From: Ceratodon purpureus
Taxonomy: Eukaryota > Streptophyta > Bryopsida > Pseudoditrichales > Ditrichaceae
Length of the DNA: 64,000 nt
NCBI GenBank assembly: GCA_014871385.1
Contig: CM026426.1
Span: 37,263,918-37,327,917, forward strand
Reading direction: 5' to 3'
Positions 43,485 through 52,845 of this stretch are shown one piece after another. Numbering within the stretch: the first letter of the stretch is position 1; each line of letters opens with the position of its first letter. Under the pieces are notes generated by a model that made no database searches, had not been told where the DNA came from, and worked only from the letters and a program-made list of their open reading frames with translations. The translations under genes were made by a program, and so were the position numbers.

Positions 43485-44141
43485 AGTCTATGTTTTTTTT
43501 TGTTGATAGTGCCATAGCGGATTAGTATTAGCGGCACTTACTTTGTTCCACGTTGCATTTTCATTTGCTGCCCTGATTTTCGACTCTATGTTCGCAGCTG
43601 CGGTGCCAGCATGTAGTTGCTGGCAGCAGTGTGTAAGTAGTTCCAATTGAAGGGGGAGGGGATTTGGGGTCGGACTTTCTAGAAACCAGACCTCATTTTT
43701 TTTGGACACTTATGATGAATGTTATCCTATTTTAGTTCCATTTTGTGCATGTGGCTGCCACATTGGTCGTGATGGTATGGAAGTCGCCTTGGTCGTGAAC
43801 CCTAATGTGTGCTGACAGCAACATGTTTTAGAAGAAGACTTACATTCATCAAGGGGGAAGGTTACAGACCGTTCTAGGGATGATTGACCATATATTTAAC
43901 CATACATGATGTCTCAAGCACAACGCATAGTCCCTTACAAGTGTAAAAAGTCATCCTGGCATCGGTTTACTGAAACGTGGAGACATTTCAAATACTGTGG
44001 ACAGACTTGTGAGGACCCTAACAGATCACCTTGATGTCGTGGTGAAAACGTTGCTGTCCTACACCTCCACTATCTTGATGGTTTTGGGAACCGCCACCTC
44101 ACCAAGAAGTACACGCCTCTCATTACGTATGTTGATCTACA
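43485..44141. other. Intergenic, no gene seen
   Basis: This is the spacer between the plus-strand cargo gene and the minus-strand ORFs. It contains TTGCTGGCAGCA at 43,617-43,628 and the variant GCTGACAGCAAC near 43,812. Both are part of the dispersed palindrome set. Confidence 0.5.
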
Positions 44142-44714
44142 TCAATGCTTCCAACAAACTGCGTTTGTACAATTATGCTGATACCAAGCAGCAGCACCTT
44201 CCATATCTAAAACCAATGGCCTGATGCTACTTACATGTACCTTTTTTTCACGTGAACCGTCTGCTTCCACCAGAACCATGTTGTACTCTTTGGGATCATC
44301 GTCTCCGAGCGTCATTGCAATTTCATGGCGCAAGTGGGATACAGGCCAGTCCTTGCCCACTTCAAATGCTGGCATTGGTCTCCCTCTAAATGTACAGCAG
44401 ACTTCTACCATCTCCACCTCTGGTAGATGGTCAATTGCATCCCATCTGTTGTTGGCAGCACCCCGAAACCTTGTATACTGGAACCTGGTGTATAGTGTTT
44501 GCCTGCCCACATGGTACCGGAAGACAACGCTGGACCTGTTCACAACATACTTGATAACATCCTGGCCAATGTGAAACTTCTTAGCCCATCCAAGATTCAT
44601 CAGACTACTTAAGAGTGCCTCAGACGGAGAGTATAGAACGAAGAGTGTAGGTGTCCGCCGAATGCTGTCACCGCAAACAAGTCCACCATAACGTCGACAC
44701 GGGTGAAAATACAC
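44142..44714 (-). CDS. Unrecognised minus-strand ORF in the 15-kb element
   Basis: The uninterrupted 190-codon frame starts with ATG (MYFHPCRRYGG). It includes a basic strand-rich middle (VVNRSSVVFRYHVGRQTLYTRFQ region) and a segment FEVGKDWPVSHLRHEIAMTL followed by YNMVLVEADGS. The latter half has a ubiquitin-like or PB1-like beta-grasp flavour, but this is too weak to name. Being open over 570 bases in a decaying element argues for real coding. It may be a downstream exon of the gene that also includes 45,477-45,995 on the same strand. Confidence 0.5.
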   Translation of the reverse strand: MYFHPCRRYGGLVCGDSIRRTPTLFVLYSPSEALLSSLMNLGWAKKFHIGQDVIKYVVNRSSVVFRYHVGRQTLYTRFQYTRFRGAANNRWDAIDHLPEVEMVEVCCTFRGRPMPAFEVGKDWPVSHLRHEIAMTLGDDDPKEYNMVLVEADGSREKKVHVSSIRPLVLDMEGAAAWYQHNCTNAVCWKH

Positions 44715-45476
44715 TACGGTTGTACAAATTTGTAGTCACGGCATAGTTTCAAGGCTCTAAGAAGGTTTGGACCCAAATTTCCTCCAATTTCTTGTAGTTT
44801 ATGTTAAAATTAATAAGTAGGCACAGTTTTACATCCCGCATACATTGATGATTGCATGACAAAAAGTTCCTTGGATGCAAAATATGCATCTTTATGAGTA
44901 CAAAGTTACAAAGATTGTACTGTCACAGATTCAGAATTCACATGTTTGTACTCATTTTGTCAACTTAAAGATTTATTTTTTACATTTAAAAGAGTTGTGT
45001 GCAATCTTCTAATCTTTAACTACCATGCCTTACTATTTGATTATACTAAATACTAGTATATGATTGAAAAAGTTGACAAATGTGGGTTTTTTTTTGGGGG
45101 CCCCAAACATGGGTTTAAAAACAGATTTCTTTAATTTTTTTGGAGAATTCAGTAAAAACACTTGTTGGTAGAGAGGGGCCAAGAATTTGATTTTGATAGA
45201 ACTGAACTTTTCACTTTCATTTGGCACATCAAAGATTTATGCCTTGAAATAAGCTCTGGCCCTTCAAGATCCTCTATAGATACCTTTTTGTACAGGTATG
45301 TACAGGTTTGACTTTTTGTACAAGATGGACCAATCAACACCTCCCGCGTGGCATTTGAATTGGAATCCACCTGACGTGTCAAGTAACCTATGGTGCTACT
45401 GGTCGGCGCAAGAATATCTCGCATTTTGTACAGTTTGTACAATTTGTACTTAGTTTGTACAACTTATACACAACTG

Positions 45477-45995
45477 CTAGGAGAGCGACCCTAGCGTATT
45501 CTCACCCACACCCATAAACCATTGCTCATGGGCGAAACTACTACCAGTGGACGCTTTCATCGCATTCGAAAAATCTGCTGTCAGCTTCGTCCTGAAGGCT
45601 TCAGAGGTGTCCATGTCTGGCAAAGGCCACTCCACGTCGTTGAAACCTGGGAGCGAGATTAGTTCTATCCTCCCGTACAACGTAGGCTCTACCGAGGGAA
45701 AATATACACCACCAAGGAAGAATGTACCTGTGTCGAACAAGTCTGTATGGCTTTGACCATTCCACGTCGCCTCCCCAATCTCTGCATGGAGCACAAGAAT
45801 GGGACTAATGATAGACGTGGGGTGCACCCAATCATCAAAGTGCGAGGAATATAGGTAGTTGGCCGTGCATTGCCTACTTGCTGCCACAGCGGGATCTAAG
45901 CTTAATTGGCGAGGCTGATACGCATGTCACACAAGCACCTTATCCAGGTTGCTTGCTCCACCCACACCACGTATCCAAGAGAAATCCATGATCTG
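45477..45995 (-). CDS. Unrecognised minus-strand ORF, probably broken by one TGA
   Basis: The open part from 45,887 down to TAG at 45,477 encodes a globular-looking product (DWVHPTSIISPILVLHAEIG, TFFLGGVYFPSVEPTLYGRI, PGFNDVEWPLPDMD). The same frame is open further upstream, past a TGA near 45,928 that reads like a former CGA. Upstream residues include FKAQIMDFSWIRGVGGASNL. An ATG frame starting near 46,185 (MARRPKSLVQSV) may be its 5' end in another phase. No family is recognised. Together with 44,142-44,714 it could form a second cargo gene. Confidence 0.45.
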
Positions 45996-46185
45996 AGCCT
46001 TGAAGGCCCCTAAAAAATTATCTCCACCATGCTGCCTTGCCTCTCTACTCCAAGGCCCTTCCGACTTCGGTTGCAGCAGAACCCACGAATTCCCGGTCCA
46101 GCCTCATTGGGATCCAATTGCCATGGACATCTTGATCATTGTGCAAAATTACGCTCTGAACTAGCGATTTTGGCCGTCTAGCCAT

Positions 46186-47088
46186 GCTTCCCTAAACCCC
46201 AAGGTATTGGGAGACACAATAATGAACTATAACATCTCCCTTTCGTACCAACCAAGACGAGGGAACATGCTGCCAGCACAGGGAAAATCACATTTGCACA
46301 GTTTGAGCACTTGACGACAGCAGAATCCTGAGTTGGTAATCGAAGATGAAGTTTTCCCTAATCTTGCCTAGTCACAACGTTGCCCCTAGGAGGCAGAAAA
46401 GCTTGGATCATGTCAAGACAGGGAATTGATCATATTGAAAAAAAAATTACCTAGTTTTGTAGCTCGCTAGCAGCAAACGGCACATTGAGTTGACAGCGAA
46501 GAAAGCCGCACTTCCACCTTGATTCAGCAAGTAACTACTCAAGCACAATTCGCTACATGAACAACACCCACAACCCCAAATCACCTGGTCAACTCTCAGC
46601 AAGTGCCAACTCTTGCTGCCGGCACCGGTTTTCCACAATCACGTGTTTCTCCCTTCGCACTAACCCGCACCCACTCTCCCAAATCACCAAGAATCCTCCC
46701 AGCCCCAACTCCCGCTGGCTGCAAACAATTTCCCAAGTGCGTCGCTTCTCCCATAGCGCCGAACACCTGCTGGCTGCACTCACTCTCCCTACGGGTTTCA
46801 AAAACTTCGGCACTCACTTGTCGTTGCTGGAGGAGGTAGGTGGGCGGACTCTTAATTTCCTCGTTCAAAGTGCTTGCAGAAAGTTTGCTGACATGAGCAG
46901 GCCGGCTCGGGATCCGTGCCTTGCTCCGCCAGTCAGCTGCCAGTCCGCCACTGTAGATGTGCCCTCCACATGCCTCGCTCGGAGGTCACTGGTTCGAGCC
47001 CCCGTGGCGGTTGCTGGCACTACGGTGGCACGTCCAGTGCCATGTCAAAAAGTATGCGGGTAGCGGCCATTTTTTTCTCTCACATGCC
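46186..47088. other. Right subterminal region of the 15-kb element with a Pol III B-box-like word
   Basis: Several overlapping frames exist, but none has consistent coding character. Palindrome copies or variants lie at 46,268 (perfect), 46,452, 46,614 and 47,006. Bases 46,960-47,088 match the right half of the element at 62,866-63,266, including CTCGCTCGGAGGTCA and CTGGTTCGAGCCCCC (a good B box). The stretch runs directly into the right terminal repeat. Confidence 0.6.
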
Positions 47089-47128
47089 GCTTACACGGCC
47101 TTTCCATGACCCCATTTTGCACCTAATG
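47089..47128 (-). repeat. Right terminal inverted repeat of the 15-kb element
   Basis: Read on the minus strand from 47,128: CATTAGGTGCAAAATGGGG, then TCATGGAAAGGCCGTGTAAGC. It is followed outside by TCT and the resumed PIF coding frame at 47,132. Confidence 0.88.
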
Positions 47129-47131
47129 TCT

Positions 47132-47315
47132 TGGACAAAGTGCCGACGATGTCGACCCTCTCCTCGCCATGCTCCGATGGGAGGAGATGGCACTTGCTGT
47201 TTTTGAAGATACAATTCAAAAGCGCCCTCCTAAAGATGGCCCGGTAGAGGACGGGGTTGAGGGAGAGCACAAGCGGGTGAGGCTTGCGGCCTTCCTTGTG
47301 CACGACAGATTCTGA
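47132..47315 (+). pseudogene. PIF/Harbinger transposase, 3' portion beyond the insertion
   Basis: Directly after the right terminus at 47,128 and a 3-bp duplication, the frame reads LGQSADDVDPLLAMLRWEE, then a basic GEHKRVRLAAFL end, and stops at TGA (47,313-47,315). Joined to the codons before 32,168 it gives HNLL-GQSADDV, the expected continuation of a PIF C-terminus, with the phase exactly preserved. This identifies the whole of 32,168-47,128 as one insertion. Confidence 0.85.
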
Positions 47316-47786
47316 TTGGCAACTACTTGTGGTGGAGGCAGAGCAAGGTTGGGATGGTGGCGGGAGTGGTGGGTGGGTTCATTCAACGATTGCACAGACT
47401 AAACAAGGTATGTACACATGCACATACACCACTGCGATTCTTTTTTAATAATTGAACGGTAGTGCAATTTTATTGACATGTGAAAATAGGAAGCAAGTAG
47501 TAGGTATTGTGGACCTAACTTTTTTTTTTTGGCCCTCAGGGCTGATTGTGCTATTATGAATACTAGAATACAAGGTTTACTTATAATCTACTTCACGTAT
47601 GAATGCTATAGGAGGACACTGTGAAGGATAGAAGGGAGAGCGCAGATAAGCAAAAGGTGAAGACAATGATTCAAACTCCATCATGCTACTCTAAATATCA
47701 TTCTTCATAGTCGAAGATGTGACTACCGGAAGTTGACGTTGAAATGTTGTGTGCTTAGTTTCTTGCAGGTTCGTCAGGGGCTATTT

Positions 47787-49160
47787 CTAGAGGAGCATGA
47801 TTAAGGTTATGGTAGGGATAGTGTCAGCTGCAGCTAGGTTTGGAGCTGTGGGTGCCACTCTGCATGAAATAGCCGGAGCAAAATCTGCTATGGCCTGTAC
47901 CACCATTTGTTGGTTCATTAACCTGGGCCTAGCGTGCTCCTGCCTAATGCGCACGTTCTCCATGTTCATCTTGTCCCTTTCTCTCTTATATCCCAATTGC
48001 TCCTCAAAATGCCTTCTTTGTACCTCTAGTTTCTCTCTCTTGATGCTTTTTTGAATGTCGTCAATCTCACGCAGCACTTTCACCATCTTCTCAGCACTTT
48101 AAATCACCCATCTGCAATTGCAAAGGCATCTGCATTCCTTTGCTTCTTGTGTCCAGTACTCCCGATGGTCTTTCTGATTTTGGCTGCAGCCGAGGTCGTT
48201 ATCGATGAGAGGACATGTATCTCCTCTGGCTGCCATCCTTGCCTGGACATGGGAGGTATGGACCCTGCTGGGGCCGACTGTCCTTCCCTTGGATGCACTA
48301 CTGGGGCACTCTGGTACATCGGAGTCAAGGCAGACTTTGGGGTGTCAAACTAACTATGGGGGGCGCCTCAAGGTTTATATCCTCCATTGTCCGCCTTGGA
48401 CTCCGCATGCTCTCTCTATGCCTTCCAACATCGTATGTCGACGCCGTGTGAGTGGCTGCACTTCAGAGCCCTCCTCCGAGGGAGTGGCCAAACAGTGCTT
48501 GCTCGCTGTGGACTATCAACACGGCCGTAGAGTCCTCTGCAGTGAGATCTATTGGACTGGCAAAGCCCTCCAACCGCATTGTCCATATGTCCTCCCCTAT
48601 GCTGTCTATGAACTACAATCTACTGGTTTCCTCCTCTAGAATGTGAGCTTTGTAGTTTGCATCATTTGGATCACTGGTATCACGAGCATGGGGTGGGGTC
48701 ATGGTTGCCTTGTTCTTTAACCATTCAGCCATATTCCTGTATGCTATGGCATAAAAGGTTTTTGCAACTTCTACAATTTCTTCTCTTTGGGAGTTGTTGA
48801 AGTGGAATACTCCTCCAAGTTTCTCTCGATGCAAGAGTGGAAGTCCGAGATTTTTTAAAAATCAGACAGGAGGGTGCTCCACTTGTATTTGAGGGCGTGA
48901 CGGTCCCTCTCTATATCCCCTTGCCCTTGCTTGCATTAATTACCATTGCAATCTTGTTACACCTCCCAAACTCGGGACACATGAGCTCTTTGGGATCCTC
49001 CATCCTCGTCTCATCTACGTACTCCCTACGCTTGGCTCCAATGATGCTCAGAATTTTTGACTTTGACCAATTTAAATCCCTATCTTTTTTGGGTGATGTC
49101 CCTGCCTCATGATCACATGCTCTTGCTTTCCTTTCTCCTCCAGCCGTTGGCCTCTTCCGC
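47787..49160 (-). pseudogene. Decayed Myb/SANT-like ORF1 of the PIF/Harbinger element
   Basis: On the minus strand, in order, are AKRREYVDETRMEDPKELM; then FHFNNSQREEIVEVAKTFY with MAEWLKNKATMTPPHARDTS (frame 48,613-48,834); and finally a coiled coil of KSIKREKLEVQRRHFEEQLG type (frame 47,787-48,086). This order resembles the Myb/SANT-like DNA-binding partner protein encoded by PIF/Harbinger elements, which delivers the transposase to DNA. Stops and frame changes separate the parts. It lies convergent to the transposase remnant that ends at 47,315, so both ORFs of the old PIF element appear to survive in pieces. Confidence 0.5.
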
Positions 49161-50128
49161 TACTATGTCTGTGAACTATTTCTAGTTGCCATGTATGTGT
49201 TAGAGAATACATTATTATGTTAGTGCTCAATGAGAAGGTACTTATTTCAGCATTGGAGGATTGTGGGGTGGGTGTGCAGGACAATATTCATAAGGGGAGG
49301 GGAAGAAGACGGACTCAAGAGAATGCTACTCGGCCCAGCGACCTTCATGTCCAAAGTCAGTGCGCACCAACAGTAACCAACTATAGGTGCGGTCAGCACA
49401 AAAGCGGATAAATTTTATGTAGTTTCTAATTTACTTATTCTCTAGTACTAACATGGGATCACGGTTTTCTATTCGGTCGCGACGTGACCCTCTCGCGTCA
49501 TAATGTCGGGACGTCACGACGGTTTACAGTCACGACCGGACGTCCCATTCGGTCTTTATCGCAACGGCCCGAATATTTACAGCAACATTTTCACTTTTAC
49601 ATTTCCGCCCCGGCGACACCTCGGACAGCCGATGTCCACGTCTGCAATAAAGGTGGTCTGATACTGGTGGGCTCCAGTACTAGTCCGCTTCGTCCGCGCC
49701 ACCCTGTACGATCCGATACCCAGTCCGCTGTCCGATCCGACATCCGCTTTCCGCTGGATCGATGCCCTGTCGTCCGACGGGCCTTCGTGATCTCGTCCGC
49801 ATTCCGGCATCCCTCAAGGCGCTTATCCGCCATCCGATTGCTGTCGGCTCCGATGAAATCCGCCACATTCTCCTGCACTCCTCGTCGTCGGACCCTGGTT
49901 CGGCCACTATCCCGACATCGTACCTTCGACTGCCAAGTTCCGACTTGAGTTCGGGTCCGACGCATATCGAATTCTGATGTCCGGCAACATATCCCGGTTC
50001 GCCTCCCATCAAATGGACTGGCGTACTATGCTACGCCTGCTTTATCTTCATGGTCGTTCTAGGAATCGGTGCATTATCTTCCACTTCGGCAACGGCTCGT
50101 TGAAACGTGACACTTTGACTGCATTTCA
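49161..50128. other. Left part of the TCGGAC-motif block; no clear gene
   Basis: From about 49,450 the DNA becomes GC-richer and full of GTCCGA/TCGGAC and CGGATC words (for example CTGTCCGATCCGACATCCGC at 49,729). Frames of over 100 codons on both strands (49,484-49,948 plus; 49,597-50,012 minus) run through these repeats and are not convincing. It may be the subterminal region of the hAT element. Confidence 0.4.
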
Positions 50129-50131
50129 GCG

Positions 50132-50479
50132 ATGGCTCACAGTGCTGGGATTCCAGGGAGTCCTATCGCCTTGTTCGGGCCAGCCCAGTTTAGGAACGAT
50201 TCTGACTTTAGCGACGATGAAGAGTATTTGGCGATCGTGGAGATGGGGACGAGAGTCAGGCCGAGTTTCTTACCTGCCATCCCGGGAGACGTCTCGGAGG
50301 GCATCATCTGGAAGATGTTGATGGTCAAGGACGACGACATCGAGAACTACAGAACATGCACTGTCCTCCGTTGTGTTTGCAGGGGGTGGAGGAACTTTGT
50401 GGATATTCAGCCACGTTGGTACCAGAGCCGGCTTGCATTCAACCTGCAACCTTATATGGATTCTGAAGACGAGTCCTAG
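50132..50479 (+). CDS. F-box-like ORF in the hAT block
   Basis: The frame has 115 codons from ATG (MAHSAGIPGSPIAL) to TAG. An acidic N-terminal part (NDSDFSDDEEYL) is followed by LPAIPGDVSEGIIWKML, then a helix ending TVLRCVCRGWRNFVD. This Pro...hydrophobic helix...LRxVCRxWRxxVD order is the core signature of an F-box, which binds SKP1 in SCF ubiquitin ligases. The ~40-residue core appears whole but lacks any substrate-binding repeat. It sits between TCGGAC-rich DNA and the accessory ORF at 51,171, on the same strand as the hAT transposase. It may be captured host sequence or an element gene. Confidence 0.5.
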   Translation: MAHSAGIPGSPIALFGPAQFRNDSDFSDDEEYLAIVEMGTRVRPSFLPAIPGDVSEGIIWKMLMVKDDDIENYRTCTVLRCVCRGWRNFVDIQPRWYQSRLAFNLQPYMDSEDES

Positions 50480-51170
50480 GATATTGTTCGTTGAAACACT
50501 AAGGTGTAGGGTACCGAACATCGCAGTTTAGTACATGATGACCTGCAAGGCTTAGGGTTTAGCGTAGTTGCAGGTCTGCGATGGTCGGATTGGTGTCGAC
50601 CATTGTCCGGCACCTATCGGACAACGGGTCGGACACTGCATTGCAGCCGAATAAGGCTGGTTTATCATGATATCGAATCCTTAAGTATTGGAATCATGAA
50701 ACTTTAATTGTTAAAGCATTGATGATACTGTAATCATACTTGTACATGCGTGGTCACTAATAAGTTCATGATGCCAATACATGTCAGGGGGCGACTATCA
50801 ATTCTGTTCTCGAGTGATACTCGTGTGATAGGGTGTATTATGAATGATATCATAATCCCTAGACGTATCGAGCGTGTTACGTTTTATGATTATACCGTCG
50901 GCCCTGTTATAACTGCGTGTACACCTGTTCGCAACTTGGGATTGATTTCATAATCCAAAATCTCGGTGGATTACTAGTTTTATTGCAACTGAGAGGGAAA
51001 ATTAAATGCCCATTTGGAACTATGATGATCATCGCCTCCCTTCTTCTATGTGTTGAGCGCCGTTGGTAATGCAGCACCATTGCGGAAAACGTTCTTCCTG
51101 GGTGGTGTAGCGTTGTCTATTCTCCGCACGCTGACCTGCACCAACCTCAACTCATTTTGAGCTGTGCCCG
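50480..51170. other. Spacer, no gene seen
   Basis: Bases 50,580-50,640 are dense in TCGGAC variants (ATGGTCGGATTGG, TATCGGACAACGGG, TCGGACACTGC). The rest is ordinary DNA with one 67-codon frame (50,750-50,953) of no recognisable kind. Likely the 5' flank of the ORF at 51,171. Confidence 0.4.
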
Positions 51171-51989
51171 ATGGCTTGCTCGCGCGAGTGCCCGCCATCT
51201 TGTATGGAAGGGAGTAGCCGGTGCCTAAGCGAGTTTCTCCGATCGGACTACGAATCCGCGGATTTGTCAGTGTGGGTTGATGCAGCGAGGAGAAGGGGAG
51301 GGGAGTATCAATATGCGAGAGATGTGCCGAGATCCAAGGAATGTCTACGGACTTGGCTCGAATCCGTCGACGCGTTTCAGGAAGAGTATTGCCTCTTGTG
51401 TCCCGACTTCTCCGCCGTGCCCTTCATGGAGACCCGCCTGTGGGCGTCGAACTGGGACCCAGTCGCAATGTTGCAGTTCCAATCCGTGGCGAACTGCACA
51501 GTTATCATGCATCCGATACGCGTGCGCATTCCAGCGGAACGGGTCGTGCAAAGTGGGGTCCGGGGGGACGAGGAGGGTCGGAAGATCGTGCGGACACGGA
51601 CTGGGGGTCCATCGAGCGATCGAGTGCATGAGGGGTGTGCATGCGCGCATGCCCGATGGTGGAGGGCAGGAAGTCGGACGAGGACGACGCCACTCCGCCG
51701 GGATAGAATCAGAGGAGTTGGCCAGGTTTCATTGCAGATGGAAGCGGAAGACGCTGCGCTGGAATCTCGTAGATCCATAAGGGCGGATGCAGAATCCCCT
51801 AATGCGACACGCGGATCCTCCGGTGATGCTAAGAAGCGTAAGGTGGACGAGGAGGAAGACGACTCGGAGCATGAAAGTGACGAGACTTGCGAAATGACGG
51901 ACTACGAGTTCGAACAATATTGCTGGAGAACGATGCCTTATCTCGGTGAGATGTTAGATATTGTGAACAAACAGGAGGGTTTTTCGTAG
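51171..51989 (+). CDS. Transposon accessory protein, paralogous to the ORF at 9,377
   Basis: The frame has 272 codons, from ATG (MACSRECPPSCM) to TAG. Residues about 30-115 align with the protein at 9,377-9,943: W-x-D-A-x-RRG-x-E-x-Q, a CLRTWLESVDAFQEE segment, two Trp, and QFQSVANCTVIMH. The C-terminal half is different, Arg-rich and then acidic (KKRKVDEEEDDSEHESDE). It contains a KKRKV-like basic cluster resembling a nuclear localisation signal. Part of the middle (about residues 125-190) is low in coding character and may contain a frame change or intron. It lies 2.8 kb upstream of the hAT zinc-finger exon on the same strand. Molecular role unknown. Confidence 0.65.
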   Translation: MACSRECPPSCMEGSSRCLSEFLRSDYESADLSVWVDAARRRGGEYQYARDVPRSKECLRTWLESVDAFQEEYCLLCPDFSAVPFMETRLWASNWDPVAMLQFQSVANCTVIMHPIRVRIPAERVVQSGVRGDEEGRKIVRTRTGGPSSDRVHEGCACAHARWWRAGSRTRTTPLRRDRIRGVGQVSLQMEAEDAALESRRSIRADAESPNATRGSSGDAKKRKVDEEEDDSEHESDETCEMTDYEFEQYCWRTMPYLGEMLDIVNKQEGFS

Positions 51990-52371
51990 GGTTTTTGGGA
52001 AAACGCTTGATTTTAATAGACAAGTGTTGCCGCTGATAATGATTGTGCTCACTACCAATCTTGGAATGCTTAACTCTGGCCTTCTCTTTCTCTGACTATT
52101 TTGTATATGGGACGAGAATTTTCGTAAATTTTCGGCCTTACTATAATATTTATTCCGGGTTTATTATTATGCTGATCTTCCGATGATCAGAGTATATTTA
52201 TGTTTTATAATGACGGAGCTATTCCGAACGTCCCCCGTAGTTTGATATCTCCGTTCTGTTTCGGAAATATCCATCCAGTGCAGTTTCTAAGCAGACATGC
52301 ATCTTCCAACCTCTTATCTAATTGCCAATGCATTGCGTCGATAACGGATATTCTCTGTATTTAACCGGACA
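51990..52371. other. Spacer, no gene seen
   Basis: A-rich then mixed DNA between two convergent ORFs. ATAATATTTATTCC and AATAAT-type words near 52,145 could serve as polyadenylation signals for the ORF ending at 51,989. Confidence 0.35.
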
Positions 52372-52845
52372 CTATTTACTTCGTAAGTACCTAGATTTCC
52401 TAGCTTGTTCGATGTCATTCTTTAGTTTCAGGTACTTGGATGGCCAAATCGCCTCCAGTTCCTCGACGTAAGTCTTAGGCTTTGAAGTTTCGGTCTCTGC
52501 GGATGCGGCTGGTCTCCCCCGCGTGTTTCTTCGTATCGGACCTATCGCGGTCGTAGCAGCGGTGGAATGCTTCCTTCCCTGTGTTGGGGATGACCTCCCA
52601 TTACTACTTCCTCCGGGCTTCCCGTACTCATTGTTGTCCTTCCACTTGCATCCCTCGTTAGCTGGAATGCATAGACCTCCCCTCAATACTTGTACCTTGT
52701 CTACGCCGATGTCCTTGTCTCCACTGCCCGCTCCTGGAGCAGTTTCCTTATCAGTGTCCCCAACGACTTCGTTCCTCTCGGGATTCCAAGAGAGCAAGAA
52801 CTCTAATACCTCATCCTCTAGACTAGTTATGTCACAAGGATCCAT
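52372..52845 (-). CDS. Unrecognised minus-strand ORF in the hAT block
   Basis: The uninterrupted frame has 157 codons from ATG (MDPCDITSLEDEVLEF) to its stop at 52,372. It has an acidic start (LEDEVLEFLLSWNPERN), a Gly/Ser-rich basic middle (RNTGRPAASAE-like), and a C-terminal helix (EELEAIWPSKYLKLKNDIEQ) with an Arg/Lys tail. The charge pattern is that of a small nuclear protein. No family is recognised. It is convergent with 51,171-51,989 and may be regulated from the GC-rich stretch after 52,850. Confidence 0.45.
   Translation of the reverse strand: MDPCDITSLEDEVLEFLLSWNPERNEVVGDTDKETAPGAGSGDKDIGVDKVQVLRGGLCIPANEGCKWKDNNEYGKPGGSSNGRSSPTQGRKHSTAATTAIGPIRRNTRGRPAASAETETSKPKTYVEELEAIWPSKYLKLKNDIEQARKSRYLRSK

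Larger units (their letters stand above)
32168..47128 (+). mobile_element. 14,961-bp TIR transposon of unassigned superfamily
   Basis: The left end CATTAGGTGCAAGAAGGGG continues to GGCCGTGTAAGC at 32,207. The right end is its inverted counterpart at 47,089-47,128, about 36 of 40 positions matching. The flanking triplets ACT (32,165-32,167) and TCT (47,129-47,131) look like a 3-bp target duplication with one change, and the interrupted PIF gene continues in phase outside. Inside lie a DDE-like transposase (33,708-36,859), a T-rich region, a coiled-coil cargo gene (41,573-43,484) and two minus-strand ORFs. At least six perfect copies of TGCTGSCAGCA are scattered through it. The CATTA-type terminus and 3-bp duplication recall the CACTA/Mirage/Chapaev group, but the transposase is not TNP2-like. 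Confidence 0.8.

Noticed and set aside
49484-50012. Long frames of over 100 codons on both strands
   Set aside because: They run through dense TCGGAC repeats on both strands and have no protein-like pattern.
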